Origin: Arthrobacter sp. UKPF54-2
Lineage (GTDB): Bacteria; Actinomycetota; Actinomycetes; Actinomycetales; Micrococcaceae
DNA: 64,000 nucleotides
Assembly: GCF_007858535.1 (NCBI RefSeq)
Contig: NZ_CP040174.1
Coordinates: 1,240,001-1,304,000 of the forward strand
Direction: 5' to 3'
Shown: piece after piece, positions 1 to 9,048 of the stretch
Layout of the letters: each line of letters begins with the position of its first letter
Position numbering within the stretch: the stretch's first letter is position 1
Made by a program: the position numbers and the translations under genes
Notes under the pieces: generated by a model
Seen by the model: the letters and a program-made list of their open reading frames with translations, nothing else
Databases searched by the model: none
Told to the model about the DNA's origin: nothing

Positions 1-1
1 G

Positions 2-40
2 AAAAAGGAAGGCTGGCTCGGGGACCTGTTCGACTTCTAG
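2..40 (+). CDS. C-terminal end of an unidentified protein (partial)
   Basis: Only the last twelve codons are inside the window, reading KKEGWLGDLFDF and then TAG. An acidic-aromatic tail of this kind is common at the end of small zf-TFIIB-type zinc-ribbon proteins, but twelve residues cannot prove a family. It points toward the two genes that follow on the opposite strand, so the junction is convergent. Confidence 0.35.
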   Translation, partial: KKEGWLGDLFDF

Positions 41-62
41 CCGCGGCCTGTCGCCGTAACGG

Positions 63-638
63 TCATTCCTCGAGCAGGGCGATGAACTCGCGTGCCTGCT
101 TAAGGGAGATGTCCGAATGCCGGGTCAGCGCGGCCGCCGCACCCTCGGTGTCCCCGCTCCTGGCCAGTGTGCGGATGCGGCCGTAGATCTCGTCGTTGAG
201 CATGTTGCTGCTGACCTCGCGGGTGACCTCGCCCTTGCTGGCGATGGCCCGGTACCGGTAGGGGAAGCGCTGCGGCGCGTCCTCGTCGTCGTCGTGCGCG
301 GGCTGCTGGGGCGCCTCGCGGGGCCGGTACGGCTGCGGGTGGGCGGCCAGGGCACCCACCGCATCGCGGGAGGCGCGCAGGCCCTCGCCGGTGGCTTCCA
401 GGTAGAGCTTGATGGCCGCCATGGCCTGGCCCTGGGCAATGAGGGCGTACAACCGGCGGTGCTGCTCCTGGTCCAGCTTCGCCGCGGCCGTGCGGGCGAG
501 CTCCGCCGAATTGCGGATGGGCTTCGGGGACTCGTCCGGCCGGGCGGCCGGGCGGCGGCGCCCGAGGGCGCGTGCGGCCAGTACGACGGCGACGCCCGCG
601 AGCACGAGGATCAGGAGGGGGACGAGCAAGGCTTCCAT
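63..638 (-). CDS. membrane-anchored protein with L7/L12 C-terminal-like segments
   Basis: The 191-residue product starts with one hydrophobic helix (about residues 3-25), followed by RRR, so a short N-terminal anchor with a cytoplasmic body is likely. The body has two stretches that resemble the C-terminal domain of ribosomal protein L7/L12: AAIKLYLEATGEGLRASRD (about 75-93) and a terminal stretch with the pattern GDTEGAAAAL...SLKQAREFI. The middle is low-complexity and rich in Arg, Pro and Asp. It lies 3 bp behind the next minus-strand gene, which has the same architecture, and has no clear ribosome-binding site, so translational coupling is likely. Function is unknown; the L7/L12 resemblance is by eye. 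Confidence 0.75.
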   Translation of the reverse strand: MEALLVPLLILVLAGVAVVLAARALGRRRPAARPDESPKPIRNSAELARTAAAKLDQEQHRRLYALIAQGQAMAAIKLYLEATGEGLRASRDAVGALAAHPQPYRPREAPQQPAHDDDEDAPQRFPYRYRAIASKGEVTREVSSNMLNDEIYGRIRTLARSGDTEGAAAALTRHSDISLKQAREFIALLEE

Positions 639-641
639 GGA

Positions 642-1109
642 CTACAGCCGATCTATGTAATTCTTGGCGGTCAAGAGGTCTGAGTGGGTGGCCTGGCGCA
701 GCAGCCTGATCGCCTGCAGCTTGTGCCCGGAGCGGGCCAGGGACTGCAACTGCAGGGTGAACTGGGGGCTGAGTTGGCCGCCGGGCAGCACGGCACCCGG
801 GTGCCCGGTCCGGCCCGCGTCGTTGAAGGAGCCTGCGCGTGCATCGAGGGCCGCGCGGGCGTGCTCCTGCTGCTGCGAGTGCTGCTGTTCGTTCTGGCTG
901 GGGCGGGTTGAAGCGTCCACCCGTGCGCGCGCGGCCAGGGCGGCCTTCACCTGGGCCTCATAGTGGGCCCGGGACCGCATGGCCAGTTCCAGCTGATAAC
1001 GCTCGGCGTCGGACATGCCCAGGTTGCGGGGCCTCAGCGCCGCGGCAACTGCCCACAGGATGCCCGCGAGGATGAGGGCAGGCAGTATGACTATCAAGAC
1101 GTCGCCCAT
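642..1109 (-). CDS. membrane-anchored paralogue with L7/L12 C-terminal-like segment
   Basis: The product is about 155 residues: an N-terminal transmembrane helix (MGDVLIVILPALILAGILW), a Gln/Ala/Arg-rich middle with QQHSQQQEH, and a C-terminal stretch (ARSGHKLQAIRLLRQATHSD) that resembles the L7/L12 C-terminal domain. It matches the layout of the gene 3 bp downstream, so the two look like an operonic paralogue pair. The ATG at 1109 is preferred because TAAGCT lies exactly 6 nt before it, which fits a leaderless transcript; a GTG at 1115 is the alternative. A perfect DnaA box lies 26 bp upstream of this start. Function is unknown. Confidence 0.7.
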   Translation of the reverse strand: MGDVLIVILPALILAGILWAVAAALRPRNLGMSDAERYQLELAMRSRAHYEAQVKAALAARARVDASTRPSQNEQQHSQQQEHARAALDARAGSFNDAGRTGHPGAVLPGGQLSPQFTLQLQSLARSGHKLQAIRLLRQATHSDLLTAKNYIDRL

Positions 1110-1134
1110 GGCCACAGCTTATGCCAGTTAGCAG

Positions 1135-1443
1135 TTATCCACAGCACATTCCGTGTTTCGCATACGAGCCCCCGTCAGGGAGGTCACTTCCGCGCCCGTG
1201 CGGTGACAAACATCACAAAGTTCGCATATTCGGGGCCTTTTGTGGCCCGGTCGCGCGGGCGGTATCCCCAGCCGCCCGGTGCCGGCTGTGGATGAAGCGG
1301 GGCAGAACTTCTTTTTCGTCCACAAGGGATAACGAGTGTTTCCGCAGGTCAGCAGCTAATTCGGTGGAAAAGAATTCTTCTATCCACAGGGCTTCCCACA
1401 GGCTGTGCACAAGCAGGGGCCACTAGTCCACAACTTATCCACA
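1135..1443. promoter_or_regulatory. cluster of DnaA boxes upstream of dnaB
   Basis: The 640-bp gene-free stretch 1116-1757 contains two perfect TTATCCACA boxes (1135-1143 and 1435-1443). Near matches are CTATCCACA (1380-1388), TCATCCACA on the minus strand (1287-1295), TCGTCCACA (1316-1324), TTGTGCACA on the minus strand (1404-1412) and TAGTCCACA (1424-1432). They bracket a palindrome AAGAATTCTT (1370-1379). No open frame in the stretch looks coding. Without dnaA or dnaN beside it this is unlikely to be oriC; a DnaA-controlled dnaB promoter or a DnaA-titrating site is more plausible. Confidence 0.7.
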
Positions 1444-1757
1444 GGGTTGCCGTCAAGCCGGGTTGGAGCCGGCCCGATCGGGGGCTAACGTTGCGGGTGT
1501 CCAGCCGCGGAGGCGCGGCAGACCGGCCCGCAGCGCTACCCCGGTCTATCGGCTGAAGCGTCCGGCGGAGTCGGATCGGCGCCGGAGCTGGGGCAGCACA
1601 AACTGTCGGTGCGGGCTGATACGAATTAACCGGCGGGTACCTGCGGACGCGTGGCACCTTGGGCCATAACCCAGGCGCCGCTGCCGGCAACACACCACAT
1701 GGCTTATCCGCCGGCGGGGAACGCCACCCCGCCGGAACACAATGAAGGACGGCAGTT

Positions 1758-3136
<1,379 letters not shown>

Positions 3137-3140
<4 letters not shown>

Positions 3141-4096
3141 AGCAGGTGGTTGGGCAGCCGGTTTCCGGGCGCCCGGCCCCGGATTTCGAGCAGTTCACGG
3201 GCGTGGGCGTGCAGCCGCTTGTCCTCCCCGGACACCGGAACCCACTGCGGGATCGGCACGGAGGTGCCGCTCGCGTCCCGGGCCACCATCACGGTCAGGC
3301 AGTACGTGGTGAGGTTCAGTTCGTGGCCCTTGGGGTCCCCGGAACGGACATGGACGGCAATGTGCATGCCCTTCGTTCCGGTGTAGACCAGCCGGGCCTC
3401 CACCTCCACGAGGTGGCCGATCAGCAGCGGGCGGTAAAACCGCACGCCGCCGGAGAAGACCGCCACCGTGTCCTTGCCGCAGTAGCGCGAGGCGCAGACG
3501 TAGGCGGCTTCGTCGATCCACTTCATCACGATGCCGCCGTGGACCTTGCCGCCCCAGTTCACATCTGTGGGGGCGGCCATAAACCGCAGCGTGACGCGTT
3601 CGGCGGTCCCGGCGTCGGTGTATTCCTGCCCGCTCATGGCCTGGACGATGTCTTCACGGACCTTGATCCGTGCCAGGGCGTGGTCGCGCTGCTCGATTTC
3701 CGCCGGTGTGGACGGTTCAAACTGCGGAACCGGGATCGGCTTGCCGTCCTCGCCCACCGCCACGAAGATCACCATGCACTGGCTGCGCATGGTGGCCGGT
3801 CCGCCCTTGGGGTCGCCGGAGGAGACCACCGTCCGGATGTGCATCGAGGACCGGCCGGTGTAGACGATGGTGGCCGTGACTTCCACCATGTCGCCGCTGT
3901 TGACCGGATCCGCGAAGTGGATGTTGCCCACATACGCGGTCACGCAGTAGGCCTTCGCCCAGCCGACGGCGGCGGCATACGCGGCCTTGTCCACCCACTC
4001 CAGCACCGTCCCGGCGTCCACCGAGCCGCTGTGGCCGACGTCCGTGGGGGCGGCGAGGAAGCGCAGGGTGACGGCGTTGGCGGAAGTCTCACTCAT
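3137..4096 (-). CDS. acyl-CoA thioesterase, double hotdog domain
   Basis: The 319-residue product holds two tandem hotdog domains of the acyl-CoA hydrolase type. The repeats begin VTLRFLAAPTDV (about 9) and VTLRFMAAPTDV (about 173), and each carries a GT/GG-V-hydrophobic-KW-D helix motif (GTVLEWVDKAAY, GGIVMKWIDEAAY). The internal duplication gives a two-domain subunit, which would hydrolyse acyl-CoA to free acid and CoA in the cytoplasm. ATG 4096 is chosen because TACACT lies 7 nt upstream, giving a leaderless pattern; longer upstream reading in this frame is Pro/Arg-rich and looks non-coding. The stop overlaps the dnaB stop. Confidence 0.9.
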
Positions 4097-4220
4097 GGAA
4101 GTGAGTGTACTGACCGGCCGCCCCGCCGCCCGCGGCCCGCTGACACAATCGCGGCGCCGGCTGCCATACAAGGCCTCACTACAAGGCCGCCACACAGGGC
4201 CCCCACACGGACGACGGAGA

Positions 4221-4260
4221 CGACGGCGGGCGGCCACCGTGGGGTGACCGCCCGCCGTCG
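4221..4260 (-). terminator. long GC-rich stem-loop downstream of the DoxX gene
   Basis: The 13-bp perfect stem CGACGGCGGGCGG (4221-4233) pairs with 4248-4260. Further inner pairs leave a 4-nt loop. It lies 21 bp beyond the DoxX stop on the minus strand, between that gene and the thioesterase promoter. A good U-tract is not evident, so its termination strength is uncertain. Confidence 0.55.
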
Positions 4261-4281
4261 GACGTGCTGGGGGAGCCGCTG

Positions 4282-4716
4282 CTAGGCCAGGGCGCTGAGC
4301 CGGGAGCCGCTGCGGCCGAAGAGGGCCTTGTCCACGGAGACTTTGCCGGCGCCGACCAGGGCCACGGCCAATGCCGCGGCGGCCAGGATCAGCACCAGTT
4401 CGTAGCCGCCCGCGGCGGCGAATATTCCGGCCGGGGCATGTACCAGGAACAGGGCGCCCAGCATGTCCACGGCGAGCAGGACGCCGAAGACGCGGGTCAG
4501 CACGCCGAGGATCAGGGCGACGCCGCCGACGAGCTCGAGGGCGGCGACTACCGGGGCGACAAGGTTCGCGGCCGGGACACCCATCTGGGCAAAGGCGGCC
4601 TGGGTGCCGGCAATGGTGAATTCGTTGAATTTCTGCCAACCGTGGGCGGCGAAGAGGAAGCCGGTGACGATGCGCAGGACCGTGCGGGCGAGGGTGGTGA
4701 GTGTGGGCTGGTTCAT
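4282..4716 (-). CDS. DoxX family membrane protein
   Basis: The 144-residue integral membrane protein has four predicted helices. The DoxX signature LRIVTGFLFAAHGWQKF lies near the N-terminus, followed by GVPAANLVAPVVAALELVGG and a central LGVLTRVFGVLLAVDMLGA. DoxX proteins are small membrane proteins linked in several bacteria to thiol or quinone-related redox stress, but the biochemical role is not settled. The upstream region carries two copies of TTGA-N4-TCAA, which suggests control by a MarR-like repressor encoded elsewhere. It is divergent from the MATE transporter gene. Confidence 0.88.
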   Translation of the reverse strand: MNQPTLTTLARTVLRIVTGFLFAAHGWQKFNEFTIAGTQAAFAQMGVPAANLVAPVVAALELVGGVALILGVLTRVFGVLLAVDMLGALFLVHAPAGIFAAAGGYELVLILAAAALAVALVGAGKVSVDKALFGRSGSRLSALA

Positions 4717-4763
4717 GGCATACCGTTCTGGGATCTGGAAGGCGGCGGCACAGCCTCCCTTTT

Positions 4764-4811
4764 ACTTGAAGATTCAAGTTATATTCTTCAGGGACATAGT
4801 TGAAATGTCAA
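4764..4811. promoter_or_regulatory. paired operator candidate upstream of doxX
   Basis: A 16-bp perfect inverted repeat, ACTTGAA-GA-TTCAAGT (4764-4779), and a second TTGA-AATG-TCAA site (4800-4811) share the core TTGA-N4-TCAA and are 34 bp apart centre to centre. They sit in the only AT-rich part of the doxX/MATE intergenic region and flank a plausible minus-strand -10 (TATAAC). TTGA/TCAA half-sites are typical of MarR-family operators; the regulator is not in the window. Confidence 0.55.
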
Positions 4812-4866
4812 GTAAAACGACGCCCGGCGACGTCCGCGGCCCGCGCGGGACCGCTAGGGTGGTTTC

Positions 4867-6219
4867 GTGCCCGCGTCAGCCCCGAGTCCCGTCACTCTTC
4901 CGCCCCCGGCCCGCCGGCGGGAAATCCTGCGCCTTGCCGTCCCCGCCTTCGGGGCCCTCGTCGCCGAGCCGCTGTTCCTGCTGGCGGACTCCGCCATTGT
5001 GGGGCACCTGGGGGTCGCCCAGCTCGCCGGCGTGGGACTGGCCTCGGCAGTGCTCCACACCGCGGTGGGGCTGATGGTTTTCTTGGCCTATTCCACAACG
5101 CCGGCGGTGGCGCGGGCCGTCGGCAACGGGCAGCTGCCCCGGGCGCTGGCGGCCGGCCGCGACGGCGTCTGGCTCGCGCTGCTGCTGGGGCTTGTCCTGG
5201 CCGCCGCCGGATTCCTGGCCGCCGAACCGCTGCTGGACCTGATGGGCGCCCGCGGCGAGGTGCGCACCTTCGCCGTGGACTACCTGCGCTTCTCCATGCC
5301 CGGCCTGGCCGCGATGCTGCTGGTCTTTGCCGGCACCGGCGTGCTGCGGGGCCTGCAGGACACCCGGACCCCACTGGCCGTGGCCGCGGCCGGCTTCACT
5401 GCCAACATCGTGCTGAACCTTGTCCTGGTCTACGGGCTGCAGCTCTCGGTGGCCGGTTCGGCGCTGGGCACCAGCATCGCCCAGTGGGCTATGGCGCTGG
5501 CCTATGTGGTGATGGTCCAGCGCAACGCGCGCACCCACGGGGTGTCCCTGCGCCCGGACTGGCGCGGCATCCGGGCGCTGGCCAGGGTGGGCTCCTGGCT
5601 GATGCTGCGGACGCTGAGCCTGCGGGTTGCCATCCTGGCCACCGTGCTGGTGGCCACCGCGCAGGGCCCGGCCAACCTGGCTGCGCACCAGCTGGCGATG
5701 ACCATCTTCACCTTCCTCGCATTCGCCCTCGACGCCCTCGCCATTGCGGCCCAGGCCCTCATCGGCAAGGAACTCGGGGCCTCCCGCGCGGCCGCCGCCC
5801 GGGAGCTGACCGGAACCATGGTCCGCTGGGGCCTCGGTTTCGGGGCGCTGACCGGGGTCCTGCTCGCCGCCGCCGCGCCGTGGGCAGGGGTGTTGTTCAC
5901 CCCCGACGACGGCGTCCGGTCCACCCTCACGCTCGCCCTGTGGGTCCTGGCCGCGGGCCAGCCGCTCGCCGGCTACGTGTTTGTCCTGGACGGGGTGCTG
6001 ATCGGCGCCGGCGATGCGCGGTATCTGGCGATCGCCGGCGTCGTGAATCTGGCCGTCTACCTGCCGCTGCTGCTGGCGGTCCGGCTTTTTGCCCCCGACG
6101 GCGCGACGGCGCTGGCCTGGCTCTGGGCGGCCTTCTCGCTCGGCTACATGCTGGCCCGTGCGCTCACGCTGGGGCTGCGGGCCCGCACCGACCGGTGGAT
6201 GCGGCTCGGCGCACACTGA
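4867..6219 (+). CDS. MATE family efflux transporter (DinF-like)
   Basis: The 450-residue polytopic protein has about twelve hydrophobic segments in two similar halves, as in MATE transporters. N-terminal features include REILRLAVPAFGALVAEPLF and DSAIVGHLGVAQLAG, the DinF-subgroup signature with the helix-1 acidic residue conserved in E-P-L. Family members exchange Na+ or H+ for cationic drugs or metabolites at the cytoplasmic membrane. The start is GTG at 4867 with no ribosome-binding site; TAGGGT ends 6 nt before it, so the transcript is probably leaderless. It may be co-transcribed with the membrane protein gene that starts 78 bp later. Confidence 0.93.
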   Translation: MPASAPSPVTLPPPARRREILRLAVPAFGALVAEPLFLLADSAIVGHLGVAQLAGVGLASAVLHTAVGLMVFLAYSTTPAVARAVGNGQLPRALAAGRDGVWLALLLGLVLAAAGFLAAEPLLDLMGARGEVRTFAVDYLRFSMPGLAAMLLVFAGTGVLRGLQDTRTPLAVAAAGFTANIVLNLVLVYGLQLSVAGSALGTSIAQWAMALAYVVMVQRNARTHGVSLRPDWRGIRALARVGSWLMLRTLSLRVAILATVLVATAQGPANLAAHQLAMTIFTFLAFALDALAIAAQALIGKELGASRAAAARELTGTMVRWGLGFGALTGVLLAAAAPWAGVLFTPDDGVRSTLTLALWVLAAGQPLAGYVFVLDGVLIGAGDARYLAIAGVVNLAVYLPLLLAVRLFAPDGATALAWLWAAFSLGYMLARALTLGLRARTDRWMRLGAH

Positions 6220-6297
6220 CGCGGCCTCGGCGCGGCAGACCGAGCCGCCCGCGGCAGGCCGGTGCGGCCGGGATCCGGCACCCCCTAAACTGGACGG

Positions 6298-6891
6298 GTG
6301 ACTCTCCCCGTATCGCCCCGCACCGCCACAGCCCTGACCGCCGCCGCAGACCTGTGGAAACCCGTGCTGGTCCGGGCCGCCGTCGCGCTGGCGTTCGGCG
6401 CCGTTACGGTGTTCTGGGCGGCCCCCTCCGTCGACGGAATGGGCTGGACGGGCGGCCTTTACCTGCTGGCCACCGGGGTCGTGCTGATCTGGAGCGTCAA
6501 AAAGACCGGCCTGCCGCACGGAGCGGCCGCCGCCAAGACCCTCGCCGCCGCCGGCGCCGTGCTCACCGGGACCGGCGCCGCCGTCGGGCTGCTCCCCGGA
6601 AGCCTTGTCTTCGGCACGGTCGGCGCCCTCGGCCTGAGTCTCGCCGGGGCCGCGGAACTTTACCTCGGCCTGGCCACCCGCGGCCGTTCCGTGCTGGCGC
6701 GCGACTGGATCGCCTCCGGCGTGATCGGCCTCGGCACCGCGGTGGCGCTGCCCTTCTTCATCGACCTCGGCCCGCACGCGCTGCTGGGCGTTGCCGGCGG
6801 CGGCGCGATCATTGGCGGCGTGCTGTGGACCCTGGCGGGGCTGACCCTGCGGCATGATGCGCGGGGCGATTCCGCGGAGGCCGTAAACTAG
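6298..6891 (+). CDS. six-helix integral membrane protein of unknown function
   Basis: The 197-residue product is nearly all hydrophobic segments, with about six predicted helices (near 25-43, 50-64, 80-100, 105-122, 137-155 and 160-180). The N-terminus SPRTATALTAAADLWKPVLVRAA is cytoplasmic-like. The layout resembles DUF308/HdeD-type acid-resistance membrane proteins, but no diagnostic motif was seen. It starts at GTG 6298 with TAAACT exactly 6 nt upstream and no Shine-Dalgarno sequence, which indicates a leaderless mRNA with its own promoter. Confidence 0.75.
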   Translation: MTLPVSPRTATALTAAADLWKPVLVRAAVALAFGAVTVFWAAPSVDGMGWTGGLYLLATGVVLIWSVKKTGLPHGAAAAKTLAAAGAVLTGTGAAVGLLPGSLVFGTVGALGLSLAGAAELYLGLATRGRSVLARDWIASGVIGLGTAVALPFFIDLGPHALLGVAGGGAIIGGVLWTLAGLTLRHDARGDSAEAVN

Positions 6892-6900
6892 AGGGGACAG

Positions 6901-6919
6901 GTTCTACCCTGCGTAGAAC
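6901..6919. promoter_or_regulatory. perfect inverted repeat GTTCTAC-N5-GTAGAAC
   Basis: A 7-bp perfect inverted repeat with a 5-nt spacer (CCTGC) lies 9 bp after the preceding stop codon and 58 bp before the next start. There is no U-tract after it, so an operator is as likely as a terminator. No regulator gene lies next to it. Confidence 0.4.
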
Positions 6920-6976
6920 AACCGCGGTATCACGACTGCCACGCCTGCCCGGCGCTGGCGGCAGGAGGAAAGCACC

Positions 6977-7327
6977 TTGGCAGAGCAGAAATCAGGAGAA
7001 CGCCGCAGCCTGCGGACCTCGGTCAAGGGACCGCTGATGTTCTCCGCGTTCTGGGCAGTGCTGGCCTTTGTCGCCGTCCTGATCTTCGCCTCCGGTGGCA
7101 GCGCCAGGGCCCCCCGTTTCGACCTGGCCTTCACCGGCGCGGGCATCGCCTTCATCGTCACACTCGTGATCGCCGCCATGCTCTCGATGAGCTACAAAGA
7201 CAACGCCGAGCACCTCGGGAAGGGCTCCGGGGTGAACCTGAGCTCGAAGCGGCCGGGCTCCTCGCACGGCGGCCCCGGCACGCAGCCGGCCCCCGACGCC
7301 GACGACGCCGGCGGCGAACTCCGCTAG
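6977..7327 (+). CDS. small two-helix membrane protein of unknown function
   Basis: The 116-residue product has two predicted transmembrane helices (about 20-40 and 50-70). The N-terminus is basic (EQKSGERRSLRTSVKGP), and the Gly/Pro/Asp-rich C-terminal tail is likely disordered and cytoplasmic. The TTG start at 6977 is supported by AGGAGGAA ending 6 nt before it. The stop codon overlaps that of the convergent CGNR gene in a CTAG tetramer (7324-7327). No family is recognised. Confidence 0.75.
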   Translation: MAEQKSGERRSLRTSVKGPLMFSAFWAVLAFVAVLIFASGGSARAPRFDLAFTGAGIAFIVTLVIAAMLSMSYKDNAEHLGKGSGVNLSSKRPGSSHGGPGTQPAPDADDAGGELR

Positions 7328-7866
7328 GACGCAGCCTTCCGCGCCCGGTAGGCCGCCACATGCGCGCGGTTGGCGCAGTTCCCGGTGTCGCAGTAGCGCT
7401 TGGACCGGTTCCGGCTGAGGTCCAGCACCACGGCGTCGCAGTCATCCGCCGCGCAGACCAGCATCCGGTCCATTTCCTTGCTGCGGATCACATCCACCAG
7501 GGCCATCGCGGCCTCCGTGCTCATCCGGTCGGCCAGCGGAGCCTCCGGCGTGGTCGCATGCAGGTGCCAGTCCCACTGATCGTGTTTGACCAGCTGCGGG
7601 AGCGCCCGGGCCTCACGCAGCAGCCGGTTGACGGTCTCGACGGCGGTGCCCTCGCCGGCCAGCCAGAGCGCGGACAGCTCCCCGCGCAGCCGGTGCACAC
7701 TCGCCAGTTCCGCCGCGTCCCGGGTCCTCGAGCCGGTAAAGCCCTCGGACGCGAGGAAGCGGTCCAGGTCCTCAACGGTGGCCAGCTGCTCGTCACCGTT
7801 GGCGGCCGTGTTGATCAGGCCGACCACGGAGCGCAGCGCGACTTCCGTGTCAGGGGCAAAAACCAT
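7324..7866 (-). CDS. CGNR zinc-finger (ABATE-type) putative regulator
   Basis: The 180-residue product fits the ABATE/CGNR family: an all-alpha N-terminal half (about 1-130) and a C-terminal zinc finger. The likely zinc ligands are C138, C143, C159 and C164, within VCAADDC...RYCDTGNCANRAHVAAYR. Members are thought to bind DNA or ligands as stress-related regulators; direct evidence for the family is thin. It is divergent from an EamA-type transporter with 72 bp between the starts, a common regulator/exporter arrangement. The intergenic stretch contains GTCATGAC (7896-7903), which could be its operator. Confidence 0.9.
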   Translation of the reverse strand: MVFAPDTEVALRSVVGLINTAANGDEQLATVEDLDRFLASEGFTGSRTRDAAELASVHRLRGELSALWLAGEGTAVETVNRLLREARALPQLVKHDQWDWHLHATTPEAPLADRMSTEAAMALVDVIRSKEMDRMLVCAADDCDAVVLDLSRNRSKRYCDTGNCANRAHVAAYRARKAAS

Positions 7867-7938
7867 CTTGACTCCTTACGTCGGCCGGGCGTACTGTCAT
7901 GACCATAACCCTACTTTACTCCTGACAGGAGGCAGCCC

Positions 7939-8994
7939 GTGTCTGCCGCACGCCGCCCCGCCGCGCCCCCGGACCTGAACCAGACGACCCCGCGCACCGC
8001 CAGCCTAAGTCCCGGCGGCGCACGGCCGGGCACCACGGGCTTCCTGGCCTCGGGGCTGGGCGTGGCCCTGTTCTCCTCGGCCGTGTTCGGCCTCTCCGGC
8101 TCCTTCGCAAAAGCGCTGCTGGAGACCGGCTGGACACCCGGCGCCGCGGTGACCGCGAGGCTCAGCGGGGCCGCGCTGGTCCTGGCTATCCCGGCCGCCC
8201 TCGCCCTGCGGGGCCGCTGGCACCAGCTCCGGGACAACTGGCTCACCGTGCTGCTGTTCGGCGTGATCGGCGTCGCCGCGTGCCAGCTGTTCTACTTCAA
8301 CGCCGTCGCCCGGCTCTCGGTCGGCGTCGCGCTCCTGCTCGAATACCTGGCCCCCGTCATCATCGTGCTGTGGCTCTGGGCGGCCAGCCGGAAACGGCCG
8401 CGGCCGCTCACGATTGCCGGCACGCTGCTCTCGCTCGCTGGGCTGGTCCTGGTGCTGGACCTCACCGGGGCGGTGAAGATCGATCTCATCGGGGCGCTGT
8501 GGGGGATTGCGGCCGCCGTCTGCCTGGCCATCTACTTCTTCATCACGGCCAAGGAGAATGACACGCTCCCGCCGATCGTGCTGGCCTCCGGCGGGCTGAT
8601 GGTGGGCGCTCTCGTGATGTGGCTGGCCGCGGCCACCGGGCTGCTGCCGATGGCCGCCAGCACGGCCGACACCCGGCTTGGCCCCTGGGTCACGCCCTGG
8701 TGGGTGGCGCTGGGCGGCCTGGTGGTCCTGGCCACCGTCCTCGCCTACGTCTCCGGCATTGTGGCCGCGCGGGCGCTGGGGTCCAAGGTGGCGTCCTTCG
8801 TCTCGCTGACCGAGGTGCTCTTCGCCGTGATCTGGGCCTGGCTGCTCCTGGGCGAACTTCCCGGCCCGGTCCAGCTCCTGGGCGGTGCGCTGATCGTCGG
8901 CGGGGTAGTGCTGGTCCGGCTGGACGAACTGCGGCGCCCGGCCGCGCTGCCGGCGGAACTGGACCACGCCAACGACGTCGAGCCCGTCCCTTAA
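7939..8994 (+). CDS. EamA/DMT family permease
   Basis: The 351-residue product has ten predicted transmembrane helices in two EamA repeats (about 35-165 and 185-325), the standard layout of RhaT/RarD-type drug/metabolite transporters. The second repeat ends with SLTEVLFAVIWAWLLLGELP and QLLGGALIVGGVVLVRL. Such proteins export amino acids, sugars or toxic metabolites by proton exchange; the substrate cannot be read from the sequence. The GTG start has AGGAGG 6 nt upstream. The divergent CGNR gene is the best candidate regulator. A strong hairpin follows the stop. Confidence 0.93.
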   Translation: MSAARRPAAPPDLNQTTPRTASLSPGGARPGTTGFLASGLGVALFSSAVFGLSGSFAKALLETGWTPGAAVTARLSGAALVLAIPAALALRGRWHQLRDNWLTVLLFGVIGVAACQLFYFNAVARLSVGVALLLEYLAPVIIVLWLWAASRKRPRPLTIAGTLLSLAGLVLVLDLTGAVKIDLIGALWGIAAAVCLAIYFFITAKENDTLPPIVLASGGLMVGALVMWLAAATGLLPMAASTADTRLGPWVTPWWVALGGLVVLATVLAYVSGIVAARALGSKVASFVSLTEVLFAVIWAWLLLGELPGPVQLLGGALIVGGVVLVRLDELRRPAALPAELDHANDVEPVP

Positions 8995-8999
8995 ACGCA

Positions 9000-9030
9000 A
9001 CGGCCCGGACGCGAGGTGCGTCCGGGCCGT
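9000..9030. terminator. bidirectional stem-loop between convergent genes
   Basis: The 13-bp perfect stem ACGGCCCGGACGC (9000-9012) pairs with 9018-9030 around the loop GAGGT. It lies between the stop of the EamA gene and the stop of the minus-strand WXG100 gene, so it can serve both. Confidence 0.8.
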
Positions 9031-9048
9031 CCGTGCGAGCTCCTGGGC

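Noticed and set aside
1116..1757. Chromosomal origin oriC
   Set aside because: DnaA boxes are present, but dnaA, dnaN, recF and an AT-rich unwinding element are not. A regulatory or titration site fits better.
4876..6855. 659-codon open frame antisense to the MATE gene
   Set aside because: It spans two real genes and their gap, with a composition dominated by Gly, Gln and Arg, as expected for an antisense shadow.
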